Of a stretch of DNA of 64,000 nucleotides, positions 33,218 to 45,042 are shown piece after piece. Source of the stretch: Thereva unica (taxonomy: Eukaryota > Arthropoda > Insecta > Diptera > Therevidae). Every line of letters starts with the position of its first letter. Position 1 is the first letter of the stretch. The position numbers and the translations under genes were made by a program. Location: NCBI GenBank assembly GCA_949987705.1, contig OX465281.1, positions 7,542,001-7,606,000 of the forward strand, given 5' to 3'. The notes below the pieces were generated by a model. That model made no database searches. It saw nothing but the letters and a program-made list of their open reading frames with translations, and had not been told where the DNA came from.

Positions 33218-34998
33218 TAATATTGGCCAGAAACTTCTCCCGGCCGAAAAATGTCAAAAAATGCTGGCCCGTGATCTCGGATTTGACCGCCTCGACGTTT
33301 TTATATAATTTGCGATTGCGAACAAAATGCATAATGAACAATTTTAAAACACAATAACTGCACAAAACTCTCCCCTGAAATATTTTAAATGATTTATTTG
33401 TATTAATTAAAAACTACTAAACGAATCCGTGTTGAAACACACAAAAATTTAATTAAACCGGCGGTCCAATAAACATCAGTAAAGTGGGACAAACTACAAA
33501 CCGAGTTCCGCACGAGTTCTGGACACAAACTTTCGACTTTAATTTCCAGCTCGAACTAAAACGAACGCAAAAGCAAAAAAAAAACTCGTCGATTTTAAAG
33601 TTGAATTTTCCCCGATTTACTTTAAAATAGAAAAACTCTTCCACTCAACTGCAGAAAATGTCCTTGTTATACAAAATAAATTGTCCGCCCTCTCTCAATC
33701 CCGGTTCGACCCCGCAGCCCTTCAGTAGTTAACGATTGTTAAAAAAACCCCCACAGGATAAAACTTTTTAATTTTCCCTCAACAATTGTATCCCGGCAGA
33801 AAGCTTTTAATTACTTTCGTAACTACTCATCTGGGTCGCGTTCCGGTTTAGTCGCTTCCGCCATTTCGATGGAAGCGGGTTTTTTTCCATAGCCCAAACA
33901 ACCCTCAAAATGGCGGCGGCGGTGGCCGGGATGCACAGTTGTCATTGCTATCATACAGCGGCGGTATTATTGCGTTGGCTTTTCGATTGTTTTTTTTTTG
34001 CAGCAGCCTCATATCCGTTTCATTTCGCTCGTTGGCTCATGGATAACTTATATGAAATCTATAAAATCACACGGAAGGATCCCGGAAAAAGGACGAGCAG
34101 CACACCCCCGTTCCGACCTTATTTTTAAATAATAATGAAAAAAAAATGCATTGAAATACCCTAAAAGCCGCTTTCATTTCATTTGGGCGCGCACTTGGGG
34201 TACACTTTTGACTCTGGTGAAAGGATCTGCGTTTTATTGAGGATCAAAAGGGGTTAAATGAATTAAAAAGGCGAAATCCTCATCCCTTTGCTCGGCTTTC
34301 ATCGCTTTGTACAAAATTTGACGGGTGAAAGCTTTGAACTCTTATTAAAGCCGGGATTTTTGTGCGCTAAAGAAAACGAATTCACGGTTTTAATGAAAAG
34401 GTAAAGCCCAGGTAAAAATTATTATTTGTGCGACTCTCTAAAAGTCTTTTAATAGTTTTCCTCCCTTTTTTTCGTGAATTTCGATTCTAGGGTAGAGATG
34501 GAAATTCAGTTTTATTCATCATACAAAATCATTAAAAATGTTTTCTTTTATTTACGTTTAAAAGAAGGTTTAAACATGTTTTCTGTTTTGACACAGAATG
34601 TTTTGTTGTCACCTAGTTTTATTTGGTGAATTCCACACTTAACACGAAGCCCTCAATATACACCAAAGTGTCCTTACTATGACATCTACCTATAGAACCA
34701 TTTGAATTCGTCATCAATGGGGGGTTCTACTGTAACAGAATCATTTGCGTCGCCCAGGCCAGCAAAAAGTACGGATGTCTGCTGTTCTAGTATCTAAAAG
34801 GGTCTAAAACCCAGCAACCCATCAATCTCGTAAACAAAATTTTCCAGTAGCATAGTCTTCGCCCAGTATTTCACTTCAAACCCCCATTTTTGCACTAAAT
34901 GAAACCCATATACCAACCCATGCTGGCTTAGATCACTATCAGGTGTCAGGGTACACTTTAGGGCACAGCCTCTTCACCCATTGGGGTATTGGCACTAT
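33218..34998. other. Unassigned unique DNA with GC-rich patch
   Basis: No gene is supported. A GCGG-rich patch at 33905-33935 encodes only a short alanine-rich start (frame 33910-34128) and may simply be a trinucleotide repeat. The remainder lacks terminal repeats or known motifs. Confidence 0.4.
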
Positions 34999-36193
34999 AG
35001 TCCAGTCAAATTAGAGGTTGGACTGGAAGATAATTCCGAAGTTGCTGAAAATTGGAACAGCCGTTAAAAACATTATTATACGTAAGCTGTAGAGACTGCC
35101 ACGCGATTGGGCGACTGCAAACTTTTTTATTCAAGGTCAAAGGGTCAAAATATCAGTTTTTTGCAAATATATGCTAAACCGTACGTCTTATCAGAAAATT
35201 GTGTTTACAAAGTTTGTAGATTAGGCGATTATCTACAAAAAAATATATTATACATTTTCTCGTAGGAATTGCCATTTCTGAGATATTGTCGTTTTAATAA
35301 GTTAAAATACTCATATGATGCTTTGCATCTGAACGGCAGATTTCTTCGTTTTTCTGAGAAAATTCGTTACTAACAGTACATTTTTTTTTTGCTTTTCTGA
35401 TGCACCAAACTATTACCTACAATATTTCCATACACAATAAGTGTATATTTTGGGTAGTTTTGTAGGTAGTAGTAGTAGTAGTAGTTTTATCGTGAACAAT
35501 TAAAAAGTTACTCGTCTTTCAACTGCGGCATAGTAGCATTGGTTTGAGCCTACATATTTTTTGAACGGAGTCACTCAGGTTGCTGTGCTTTATACCAGAA
35601 TACACATTTACCTAAAAGATGACCCTAATTAGGCTACTTTAAGATAATTACTTTAGGAGTTATTCAAATTTCAGTAAATTTAAAAAAAAAACAAAATTTT
35701 TTCCCTAATCACCCTGTATCTTAGTGGATAGTGGGGATAGCCGCCCTCTGTAGAACAATTTTTTTCTCCAAAGACATCCAGGAATCACCCCTGAAAATAT
35801 TAGCCGCGTACTCCAACAAAGGATTTATTAAATTTCTGATGACCTTTACAAGTCGGGAATGATAGAATATGAGTATTTTAACTTATTAAAGCGACAATAT
35901 CTCAGAAATGGCAATTCCTACGAGAAAATGTATAATATATTTTTTTGTAGATAATCGCCTAATCTACAAACGTTGTAAACACAATTTTCTGATAAGACGT
36001 ACGGTTTAGCATATATTTGCAAAAAACTGATATTTTGACCCTTTGACCTTGAATAAAAAAGTTTGCAGTCGCCCAATCGCGTGGCAGTCTCTACAGCTTA
36101 CGTATAATAATGTTTTTAACGGCTGTTCCAATTTTCAGCAACTTCGGAATTATCTTCCAATTATGGCGTTTTTTCGTCTATTTTGACTGGACT
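34999..36193. mobile_element. Long-inverted-repeat (foldback-like) element
   Basis: The arms 34999-35316 and 35867-36193 are reverse complements of each other with only a few differences over about 300 bases, apart from one short replaced stretch near the tips. They surround a 550-bp centre that contains a GTA microsatellite (35467-35485) and no coding sequence. Tips read AGTCCAGTCAAA...TTTGACTGGACT. A 5-bp direct repeat, ACTAT, flanks the element (34994-34998 and 36194-36198); a TA duplication with GTCCAG tips is an alternative reading. A related fragment lies at 18130-18375. It is non-autonomous and its superfamily is unknown. Confidence 0.88.
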
Positions 36194-36787
36194 ACTATGT
36201 AAGGTACAATGTAACAACAGTGAGTAGTGACAGAGTAATACAGACTTTCTAGCGATTCTTTTTTGGTTAGCTGTGAAAGCACCACTCAACTTTAATGCCA
36301 AAATTCACCAACATCCCTAGTATAAAGTGATTTTCTTGCTCAGCAACTTAAACAACCACTTTATCATAACTTAATTGGAAATCATCATTGAAAATCTTAA
36401 GGACAATAGCTTTATTCAAATAGAGCTAAAGTGCCTCAGAGTGAGTCACTGTGTAGGCTTTTTTTAATTGGAACTACTCGTCCTCGGCTGAAGCAGCTGG
36501 ATGACTCCATTGTTTTATGTTTCATAGAAGGTGTCACTCATCCGTAGTCTGAGTCATTAATTATCCCCGGAGTGGCTTTTAATTACAATTGTTGAATGGA
36601 AGCCAGCTTTCGTGGTTGTTTTAACTTCGCGTGTTTGCTTTGGATAATCTCATCTTGATGATGGCAGATGTTGGGGTTTAAAGTAAACTGAACATTTTCA
36701 GCTTCCTATTGTTTGATTCGATACGATATAGTTTTGAAATTATTAATATGTATGTTTTAATAATAGTATGAATTGAAATAGAGAATA
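36194..36787. other. Unassigned DNA
   Basis: I see nothing that can be named in this stretch. Confidence 0.4.
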
Positions 36788-37314
36788 TCTAAATATATAA
36801 AAATCTCGTGTCACAGTGTTTGTTATCGAACTCCTATGAAGCGGGTTGACCGATTTTTATGAACTTTTTTCTCTATATTTGGTAGGTCTTAGTATACTCA
36901 ATATACCGTTAGATCCATGGTGGCCGTCTCAAGTAGGTAGTGATGAGCAAACGCAAGAATTAATCCAGTCTTGGTCTTGTCTTGTTCTTGTTCAGTATGT
37001 CTTGTTCTTGTTCTTGCGAGCATAACTAAGTCTTGTTCTTGGTCTTGCAAAATGTGCAAGAACAAGACAGGACTGCAAGAACAAATGAAACATGGTATCA
37101 AATGAAAGGGTGTGATAAGTAGAATACAGAAGCAATGCAATATACTCAATATACCGTTAGATCCATGGCGGCCGTCTCAAGACCCATGTACCCGTTCTTT
37201 GAGGCACTTATATCTCTTAATTTAAATCTCGAAGAAGAATACCAAGTCAATGGATGGTTTTTGTTGGCTACTATTGGCTTATGGATGCACTGAGGCGTAC
37301 CGGGTCCCAGCTAG
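36788..37314 (+). mobile_element. Helitron-like non-autonomous element
   Basis: The left terminus, TCTAAATATATAAAAATCTC, follows a host A (36787). The right terminus, GGCGTACCGGGTCCCAGCTAG, is followed by a host T (37315). TC at the 5' end, CTAG at the 3' end and insertion between A and T are the known Helitron signature, and the 5' text GTGTTTGTT...GGGTTGACCGATTTTTATGA is typical of arthropod Helitron leaders. No Rep/helicase sequence is present. Inside are two direct copies of ATATACCGTTAGATCCATGG plus GGCCGTCTCAAG (about 36900-36933 and 37149-37181) enclosing a hAT MITE fragment. Confidence 0.7.
36938..37083. mobile_element. Partial hAT MITE of the TAGTGATGAGCAAGAC family
   Basis: The segment begins TAGTGATGAGCAA and continues with CAGTCTTGGTCTTGTCTTG and reversed GCAAGAACAAGAC strings, as in the complete copy at 45043-45448. 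The right tip is missing. It lies between the two direct copies of a separate repeat inside the Helitron-like element. Confidence 0.65.
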
Positions 37315-39213
37315 TTCCATTATAAAGTAGGTATTTATCTAAATTACATAATCTAAACTCCTTAAAAACCTCTTAGATATCGTAAAACACTTCTGCGGGT
37401 GAATTTACAATTTAGAACCTCAGGCTTAACCAAAGCAGGATTTTATCCAGGAGATAGAGTTCAACCAAAGCACTGGGCAACCTGGTCTACGACCTCCTTC
37501 CAGCAGACATTTGTTCTACTTCACTGGAAGGGAAGCCCAGGTCAGAAGTCCAGGCGAATCGAGTGTCAGCATAATAAGCTAGAACAACATGTTCAACCAT
37601 CAAATTCAGGGATCTGGTGGTGGTGGTATTCGATTGAATCGGGTGGAGTAAAATGGCAGTTACACTCTGAGTAGAACCATGCATTTTGAACTCTAACCAA
37701 TGACTCGATACAATTTAGATTACAATTTCCTGAGGCGTAATCTATTAATACAAGTTTAGCATACAAAGAGGTGATGAGTGGACTTGCAAACCGAATACCC
37801 TCAAAAATTGGAACTCGACAGAGATTTTAATCGAATCGCAGCCACGTAAAAAAAGTATGAAAATCAATAACCCCAAAATTTGTTATTTTCACAAATTTTA
37901 CCCCTCAAAAAAAAAACCTCAAAGCTTCAAGCAAAGGATTTCATCACCATCACCCAAATTCCGTAAACATACGGTAATTAATTGTTATAGAACTTAATTT
38001 ACTCCACAAGGGAGTCCTTTAAAAACACTTCACCGAATTCAAGTCCGGTCAAACAAAAACCACCACCACCCCCCCCCCCACCACCACCAACCTTGACTTT
38101 CATCCTCAGGACTTTTTTCCAGCTTTCCAGGGAATAACACCAACAATTCACCAAAAAAAACCCGCGGTCACCAAAAACGCCTCTACGTGGACAAACACGA
38201 AACAACAGCAACAAAGTGTGCTTGGACTATGTGTAGACTATGTATTACACCAACATGGCCGCCATCGAGCTGAGTGGATTTTATGGTGGATGTTTTATGA
38301 TGTTAAAAATTTTTTATTGCCCCAAGTTCTCGTAAATAATGCGAATGCGATGTCATATGAAGTTTATGGTGAAGTATGCCCGGCTCTGATCCTTGCCCTT
38401 TTCCCTGACAGCAGCAGCAGCAGCAGCATAAGAACCAGAACTGGCCAGCCCTCAAAAAACCATCCCTTTTGGAATTTCGGATGGTGTCGTTTTTTTCTGA
38501 AGGGGGCGACATTCTGGGAATTGTAAAAATGTTTTTGGGGTTTTTTGTTTGGAGCAGTTATGGAGATACAAAATTCTCAAATTATTGCCATACTGAATTG
38601 TTGACTGTGTGTGTGTGTGTGCATGGCTATTGTAACTTTGCTATAAAAAAAACCGCGGACATCCCCATTATTTCTAAGCCATAAAACATGCAAAGCTTGT
38701 GTGAAATTAATTTTGATTCTTAAGGCAAAAAGCACGTTCTACAACTTCATTAGATAATGGAGTACCAGTACATGAATCAAAGGGAAGGAGCATTTTAATA
38801 TTGTGGTATGTATCAGAAAAGACTCTCTTTGTTATGTCCACCAGTTAATTACTAAGTATCCTTTTGAAGGAGCATATACATATGTAGTTCTTTATAATAT
38901 AACTCAACTTATCATCGAAAAGTCTTACATCATCACAATCGGGCTATGGGTTATTGCTTCGACCTTCTGGAATCATATTCCAGCCTTACCTTGAAGTAGT
39001 TTTAAGAGAGCTACATAGGTATGGCACACCACTCCAGAGCTCATTTCTGAGTTTTCTTCATCATTTCCCAAAAAAACATGGATTGGTGATTCTATTGAAG
39101 ATAATTTCATACCAAACAATCAAACCAAGACATCGTAATTCACGTTGGTGCAACACTCTCGAATTATCTATACACTGCAGTTCGACAATTCGGCAAGAAC
39201 TACATAACATTAT
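37315..39213. other. Unassigned DNA with microsatellites
   Basis: Simple repeats seen: CCA/C-rich run with 11 consecutive C at about 38061-38090, CAG repeat at 38408-38427 (6-7 units), and GT repeat at 38605-38621. Frames at 37399-37674, 38218-38526 and 38954-39274 are unassigned; the last runs into the hairpin MITE. Confidence 0.45.
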
Positions 39214-39373
39214 AGGTGCGTTTTATTTTCATTGGAGTACGAACGACGAAGTAGTTGGGTGCACATCGGCGTAGTTGCAGCTGACCCAGTCCATACTGTG
39301 GTGTAGCAACATCTACGTCGATGTGCGCCTAACATCTCCGGCGTTCGTACTCCAATGAAAATGAAACGCACCT
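39214..39373. mobile_element. 160-bp hairpin MITE with 5-bp duplication
   Basis: Nearly the whole element is a hairpin: left arm AGGTGCGTTTTATTTTCATT GGAGTACGAACG, and the reverse complement of the right AGGTGCGTTTCATTTTCATT GGAGTACGAACG, arms about 68 bases, small centre. ATTAT stands on both sides (39209-39213, 39374-39378). The arrangement A-Y-T-A-T plus tips AG...CT is the same as at 34999-36193. No coding sequence. Confidence 0.88.
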
Positions 39374-39429
39374 ATTATCTCTTAATGAATCTATTGACAT
39401 ATTGTAGATTTTGTTTTGACCCTGTAGTA

Positions 39430-39700
39430 ATAGTTATTGGGCCAAGGTCAACATTTTAGACCAAGTCTAACATCATTAAAGATAAGATAGAACATCCATG
39501 ATACCGGCATCAAACAAGAATGAGCACAATGTCTCTGGCGATTGAATTAGACGTTAGTTCAAGATCATTAGGGCACGATTACAGCTATAAAGAAGCTTGC
39601 AATTCACTTTATTTAGAACTTAGCCTACACGAACAGTTTGGAGCTTAGTCAACTGGCCTGGGAGATATCTAAACTAGTCTAACCAGACTAGACTTGTAAC
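39430..39700 (-). pseudogene. LINE reverse transcriptase fragment (Jockey-like)
   Basis: The minus strand shows LSSKL and CKLLYS/IASFF with IAVIVP, which align to the S-K-L-x-x-x-G-...-W-I-x-S-F-L-x-x-RSI-x-V segment after RT motif A, followed by a decayed stretch with LSYLxxNDV near the LFLLFINDL position. GTTTGGAGCTTAGTCAACTG (39637 region) is the counterpart of the GCTTGGAGTTTA phrases at 21010 and 29573. Heavily frameshifted. Confidence 0.5.
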
Positions 39701-41300
39701 AGCATAATGGCGCGATATAAATAGTGGGCGCCACTTATGCGAGGTGTTACCCCCTTAGCCACAAGCCCGGAAGAGCATGGCCAAGGAGCCAACACCATAC
39801 ATAAGAAATAAAAAGAAAATCCGGAACTCCTACGCCGGCCACACGGAGTTGTCTAGCTCGCCGGAGGGGTCGTGGGGTGTGTGGCCGGGGCTTACCGCGG
39901 TTGGTTCACCACTTACCTGTGTCTGTGCAATCTTGAATTCCGCCCATCATCCTCCCGGCATCGCCTGAGCCGCATCACCCTGAAAAGGAATGACCCCCTC
40001 CCTCAACCATTCCACCAGAAACAAATTTAACGCATGGTCATTCTATTAATTATAAACATTTAATCATCAGAACAACAATTACAAAGAATCACCATCAACC
40101 ACGACAATAATTTATAACTCCTTGTCCATTATCAAAATTAAATGAGCAAAGTCAACAATATTAAGGTTTCATTATTATAGTTACATAGATATGAGCTCAA
40201 GATAAAAAGAAAACTCACAGCATTGGCCAATACTCCTCGTTTTGTACATATGTGATTACAATCAATAGAATCACTTCGGAACCAACAAAGAAGAAAATAG
40301 ATCCGACAAGGAGCAACACGAATTCACAAATAATTATCAAGAATATTATAAATATTATAAATGTAATACTAACTACTATTTAATATTATTATTTTAGTAA
40401 TGAATATTTTTTTTCAATAATAATTAAAGCAAAAAGAGAAGTTTTGATTATTTTATTTTGTGTATGTTTTGTTTGTTTTATTATCTATGATCCAGCTGTT
40501 GTGGATGCACTATAGGTGTTGCTTAATTACCTGAAGTTCCGTATTTATACTAGTGTGATAAGTATCATCTAATTTTCATCAGCTAATTGTTCTATTTAAA
40601 ACATTTTCGAGTGACTTTGGATAGGCTTCTGTCTGGTCTCCATCCCCCTCGGTCTTCTGATCTTAAACCATTTCTCTACCCGTTTTTCCCGTGTTTTCTG
40701 AAATTTTGGGTGACAGATAAACGAAGAATTAGAAACACCGGGTCCTTCCCCTTAAATAAATAAAACAGTTGGTACAGACTAACACCAATCCGCACTTTTC
40801 CTGTTAAAAATTCCAGCTACATAAATCACCGAAACCTGCATATCCGGCTCCATAAACTAACGCAATTTTTGTATTGCTGGTATCCCCTTCGGTACCTCTT
40901 CACACTACTTTTCTATTTGTTAATGTTTTGGTTGGGCCTAAATCCTTCTTGTATTTTCGACTAGAATTCACAGCACCAAAATAGTCACCAAAATAGTCCG
41001 GCTTGCTGATAATTCGACACGAACTGGTATTTTTGTTCAAATGAACTGAATAATGACGGTTTTTACTTCAGGCAGTCTTAGGTGTTCCTAACGGATTTTT
41101 TCCTGTTTTATTTTCTTTTTAATTTTCCCGAACATCAACTTTTTTCCCGGACCAAAAATATTGTTCAGTCCATTTTTTCATACGTCAAAATTCGAACTCC
41201 TATTTTTTTATTTTTTCCATTTCTCCCCGCCTACTTTTTGTTCCCAACCAACTACTCGATTTTCTTCCCCACAGTAATTTTTAGTCAAGTAGATATTTAG
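39701..41300 (-). mobile_element. Possible retroelement fragment resembling the insert at 55500-56800
   Basis: On the minus strand both this region and 55500-56800 have CAGGTAAGTGGTGA (here about 39909-39922), a splice-donor-like string, followed by a GC-rich short palindrome and a P-x-GEL/PPDEL phrase. Further upstream both have a purine-rich part that can encode a basic segment (here FQKTREKRVEKWFKIRRPRG, there QKTEEFSEKRVKIW). No LTR, protease or RT was seen. The shared order suggests two members of one family, but similarity is weak and the edges are unknown. Confidence 0.3.
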
Positions 41301-43143
41301 GCAAAACTGACCGTTACAGACTTACCAGAACAATTGTAGTGCATGAAGTGACATTCTTCTCTTTGACTTCAAATATTCCAGATCAAAACGAATTTTCGAT
41401 CTAGATAAAAAGAAGTGTCAGCTAGGGATCAAGAGTGCCAAATTTGGCGTTCTAACTACGGAAACACAAATCCCAATCAATTGCCTAACAGGGAGCCTCA
41501 ACCAAAGTGGATTTGAAGACTCTGGGCTGGTTGATCTAGGTATCTTCCATTCTTTTGTCACAAAATACTTGTCTAGGATGTTTATTCAACTTGTTGATAT
41601 CGACCTAGTTCAAGAGCTCGATTGCGAGTTTCCTTTCTAACCGGTCATCTTTAGACTGACAAATCTGCCTCGTAAACTCTTTTTGCATTATTTCATTGAA
41701 TTTCCTTGATGTGAAATCTCTTACTTTAGACTTCTATTTCTTTCTACTCTCTATCTTCCGGCTAAAGCTGCTGTTCGACATTCTATACGAAAAAATAGAT
41801 TGTCGAACAGTACAAAGGGGCTTTCCCTAAGCCTATAGTCTATCACATAAAAAAAAAAAAAGGCTGCGCTCGTCTCCTACATATAAAATTCAAACTTGAA
41901 AAACTACCTTCAAAACACCACCCCATCTCCAAAATAGCTTCAAAAGTGATTTTCATCACAAATTATAACTTGGCAATCGCCATAAGTTAATCTACTGCAA
42001 AAAGTTATCTCACTTTCCTCATATAGAGCCACTTCCCCCCCGAACAAAGGCTACACATCTAGTAACCTTTCGCACTACGTGTCACACAGTATTTGTGTCG
42101 CAGAGAGAGAAGTCAAGTAGTTTCGTCAAGGTACATCCGTCATAAAACTACTCTAGAAGCTTTCAAAAACCCCCTGGTCGTAAAAACTTTCTCCATTGAC
42201 ATCCTCAAAAGTTTCAACACTTTACTCTCTAACCTATTCACTGTACATACACATACATATATGGAGTGCAAAAACACCTCGAATGCAATTAAGTTAAGAG
42301 GTTCGTCCCAGCTTCATTCTGTCCTTTGGTAAGGATTTTCAGTGCTCCTTCACGAGTGCTTTTATAGTAGACGTTTTGCTCTTTTCCCCTTTTCTTTGGC
42401 GGATAGTGTGTAACCACCGGATAACATAACATTTTCACTAAAGCACAAGGAGACAGAGGCTTCAAACTGTCCATACGTGATAGGGCGACTGGAAAAAAAC
42501 GTCTTTAATAGCAGTTCACCCTATGTTTGCGCTTTGTAGGTAATTCGCCCTCGAGCAGGATCAGGAGAATCGACTTCACTCAATGCCTGGGAATCGGCTT
42601 TGTTATCAGGAGCGAATGTGTCGATGAGATAATACCTGGATCACGTGGAGTGAGTGAGTGGTCAATCGAGGAGGACGTGTTTTGGTATAACATGGCAGAT
42701 GGCTGCCGAAATGGCTACTAATTATGTTTTGACTAAATGTGCCCTCTAGGGTTGTATCGTATCTGATTGGGATCGCCTGAATTGGCCTGTTCGATTTATC
42801 CATGCGTGTAAGTCCCAGGGCTCGAAGAAATCTGTTTAGATTTGTTTTACAGGAACATAATCACCTTTATTTTGTTAGTTCATTATTTGTTTAGATAAAG
42901 TATGTTCCTTTGAATAATCAATAGTTAAATGTATCAAGTTCACATGGACGTTCTTTTGTTTTTCTTATGTGCCCTCAAATTGGAACAGGTATTAGAAACC
43001 CACTTGAACATCGTACTCGTCCAGTATTTCGCCATGAGATTTATCATTATACCCTCTAAAATTCCGAGTAACCAATTTTCACGGCTAAGAGGTAAACAAT
43101 TTACAATAGATTCCAATACTTATAATCATGCTTCTCTACCTTT
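41301..43143. other. Unassigned DNA with a 40-base hairpin
   Basis: The sequence 41771-41810 forms CTGTTCGACA, a mismatch, TCTAT, a loop ACGAAAAA, ATAGA, and TGTCGAACAG: a stem of 15 pairs in 40 bases. No other structure or gene was recognised. Frames at 41082-41300, 42093-42332, 42527-42721 and 42929-43171 are unassigned. Confidence 0.45.
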
Positions 43144-43800
43144 GTGGACCAATGTTGTACGGTCTCACTGACAAGACAACCATATACCAACTTTGATTTA
43201 TATCAAATTGTAAATCATTCCACGAGAGTCTTCGAAGTCGCTGGTCAAGGAGCCAATCTCTTTGGCCTATTTCTTGTTTCTCATCCGACGCGATACTCCG
43301 TCGAAGTAGATTCACCTCTTGGAAATTCCGACCACTGCTTAATCAGCGCTATCTTGCCATACAAATTTTCCAACCCACCCAAACCATCTGAAAGAACTTT
43401 GTGGAACAGCCTAGAACAACGTGAATTAGAACCCTACTAGAAGGGGCCGCAACAACTGGGAGATCCTGGTCGGAGCTGGGATTTGTCGTACAAAACAGAG
43501 TGCACTGGAGGGCAACTGTTTTCGCCCTATGTCCCATGAGGGATTAAAGGAACATAAAGAAAAAAGAACAAGAGTTGGCTAGAGCTTATCAAGTTTTTCC
43601 AATCCACTGACTGGGACTGGTGTTTCCTAAGCGAAAACGTCAACTCTGCTATTATCCGCATCACCAGGACTATACAAGCAGGAATGTATTTGTTCATTCT
43701 ACCAAATTGCCGATTTACTACCATCCCTGTTCGCCTCAAATTCTTCTCTATCCGAAACTGACACTCTACCCCCGGCTCTCGAGCCCAACGCTCATTCAAT
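43144..43800 (+). pseudogene. LINE endonuclease C-terminal fragment (Jockey-like)
   Basis: The plus frame 43144-43440 contains NHSTRVFEVAGQGANLFGLF, then LVSHPTRYSVEVDSPLGNSD followed by HCLIS, the catalytic C-terminal end of the LINE exonuclease/endonuclease/phosphatase domain (xFPTRIPDxxGxxxNLLDLFL; PLGSSDHxLIS, with the conserved S-D-H). After a stop and shifts, DWDWCFLSENVNSAIIRITR and IQAGMYLFI match the linker before the RT. Further similarity fades after 43800. The only endonuclease piece in the window; same family as the RT fragments by style. Confidence 0.85.
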
Positions 43801-43939
43801 GGATAACATTTTCTTCAGGATTCTCGAGGTTTATAGGTGCATCCTCGAGATTTGGCACGCACATATCTGAGGGCTCCACCGATCAGCGTTCCGAGTGAGT
43901 AACTGTTCAGTGCAGTCGGTCTTATACATGAGCCCCTTA

Positions 43940-44907
43940 AGGCCCCCATTTAGATACAGCCCGCCAGCTGGTCCTTAAGCCAGATCGGCAAATACCGCCT
44001 GATGAAGGTCATTTATTACTCAGTCTGATTGAGGGGTGAGGACTCAAGGCACCCGTCTGACAGGGCGTGGAATGAAGTTGACCTCATGATTCCCTACATA
44101 CACACAGGCGAAGACGACAGTTTAGCTTAGCAGGTTGTTAATTCAAGTGGAAAAATGTTTATGGCCTCAACGAAAATTTCAGAATCAACGACCGTAATTA
44201 CACGATGCCCCTAATTGGTTGCCTCTTTTCCGTGTAACGATAGTAAATATAGTCTTGAACCCGTGATTTTTGTGAACCCTAGAGAACAAAGTTATGCTTG
44301 TGATAGTGTACCATTTTTTGGATTTACAAGTGAGGCCAAACACATACACTTCCCTGCGTGACCTTGTTTAAAAAACCGGTTTATTGGGAATATTGGAATG
44401 CGTAGCAGAGAGCAGTTCAGATGTTCTGGAACGTACTGACTATAAGTACCCATAAACATGAAGATAATTCTTGAACTGCAGGCCCCATCCAGTTGACGGT
44501 CTGCGGGCAGAGCTGGCGCTTGAGTTTTGCGCCCGGTGCACTATGCTATATTGCGCCCCAACAGCAATGGTGAAAATTAATTTAACAATAAAATTGGTAA
44601 AACATGGAGTGTACTGGGTGTAATTACTAAGTGTGCAAAGCGGCCGGCCGTTGATAGTTTTTGGTTAAACGAACAAAAAATGGTATGGTGGAGGAGGCCC
44701 TCTTTTTGTTAGAGTTTCATATACAGCATATTTTGTTAAATCTTAATATCTGAAATTACACCCCCGTGTAATTGCGCCCGGTGCAAGTGCACCATTTTCA
44801 CCTATAAAAGCGTCTCTTCTGCCGGTGAGTATGTGGTTATACTTGGCCACAAGGAGGAAAATCTTAAGGCCATGCCCTCCTTGCGGCCTGCAAGTGAATA
44901 GAGGCCT
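43940..44907. mobile_element. PIF/Harbinger-type element with nested hAT MITE
   Basis: Ends AGGCCCCCATTTAGATACAG (left) and AGGCCTCTATTCACTTGCAG (reverse complement of right) are flanked by TTA on both sides (43937-43939, 44908-44910). The interior aligns with 9144-9510. At 44508-44821 a hAT MITE splits the element: the flanking pieces, TTGACGGTC... and ...CGGTGAGTATGTGG, rejoin when compared with TTGGCGGTCGGTGAGGGTAT in the other copy. About 650 bp remain without the insert, and no transposase is recognisable. Confidence 0.82.
44508..44821. mobile_element. hAT MITE, GCGCCCGGTGCA family, copy 1
   Basis: Left end CAGAGCTGGCGCTTGAG followed by TTTTGCGCCCGGTGCACTAT; right end (reverse complement) CAGAAGAGACGCTTTTATAG, then AATGGTGCACTTGCACCGGG and CGCAATTAC. 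The family is shared with 52188-52424 and 55387-57198. The flanks (TCTGCGGG and CCGGTGAG) do not match cleanly, but the empty site can be read from the sister Harbinger copy, so the insertion is secure. Confidence 0.8.
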
Positions 44908-45042
44908 TTAGAAATCCTCTCATGGACGAAAAGGCGCCAATTAGTCATTACTGTATAATAAATCTGGTCTATTGGTCAAATATTTTTTCCTGAATGAAAA
45001 ATGAGGCTTTATTTAATCAACTTTTTTTATGCTACTCCTAAC

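Noticed and set aside
33910..34128. Alanine-rich start as first exon of a host gene
   Set aside because: The GCGG repeat explains the alanines; no splice donor with a matching downstream exon could be established.
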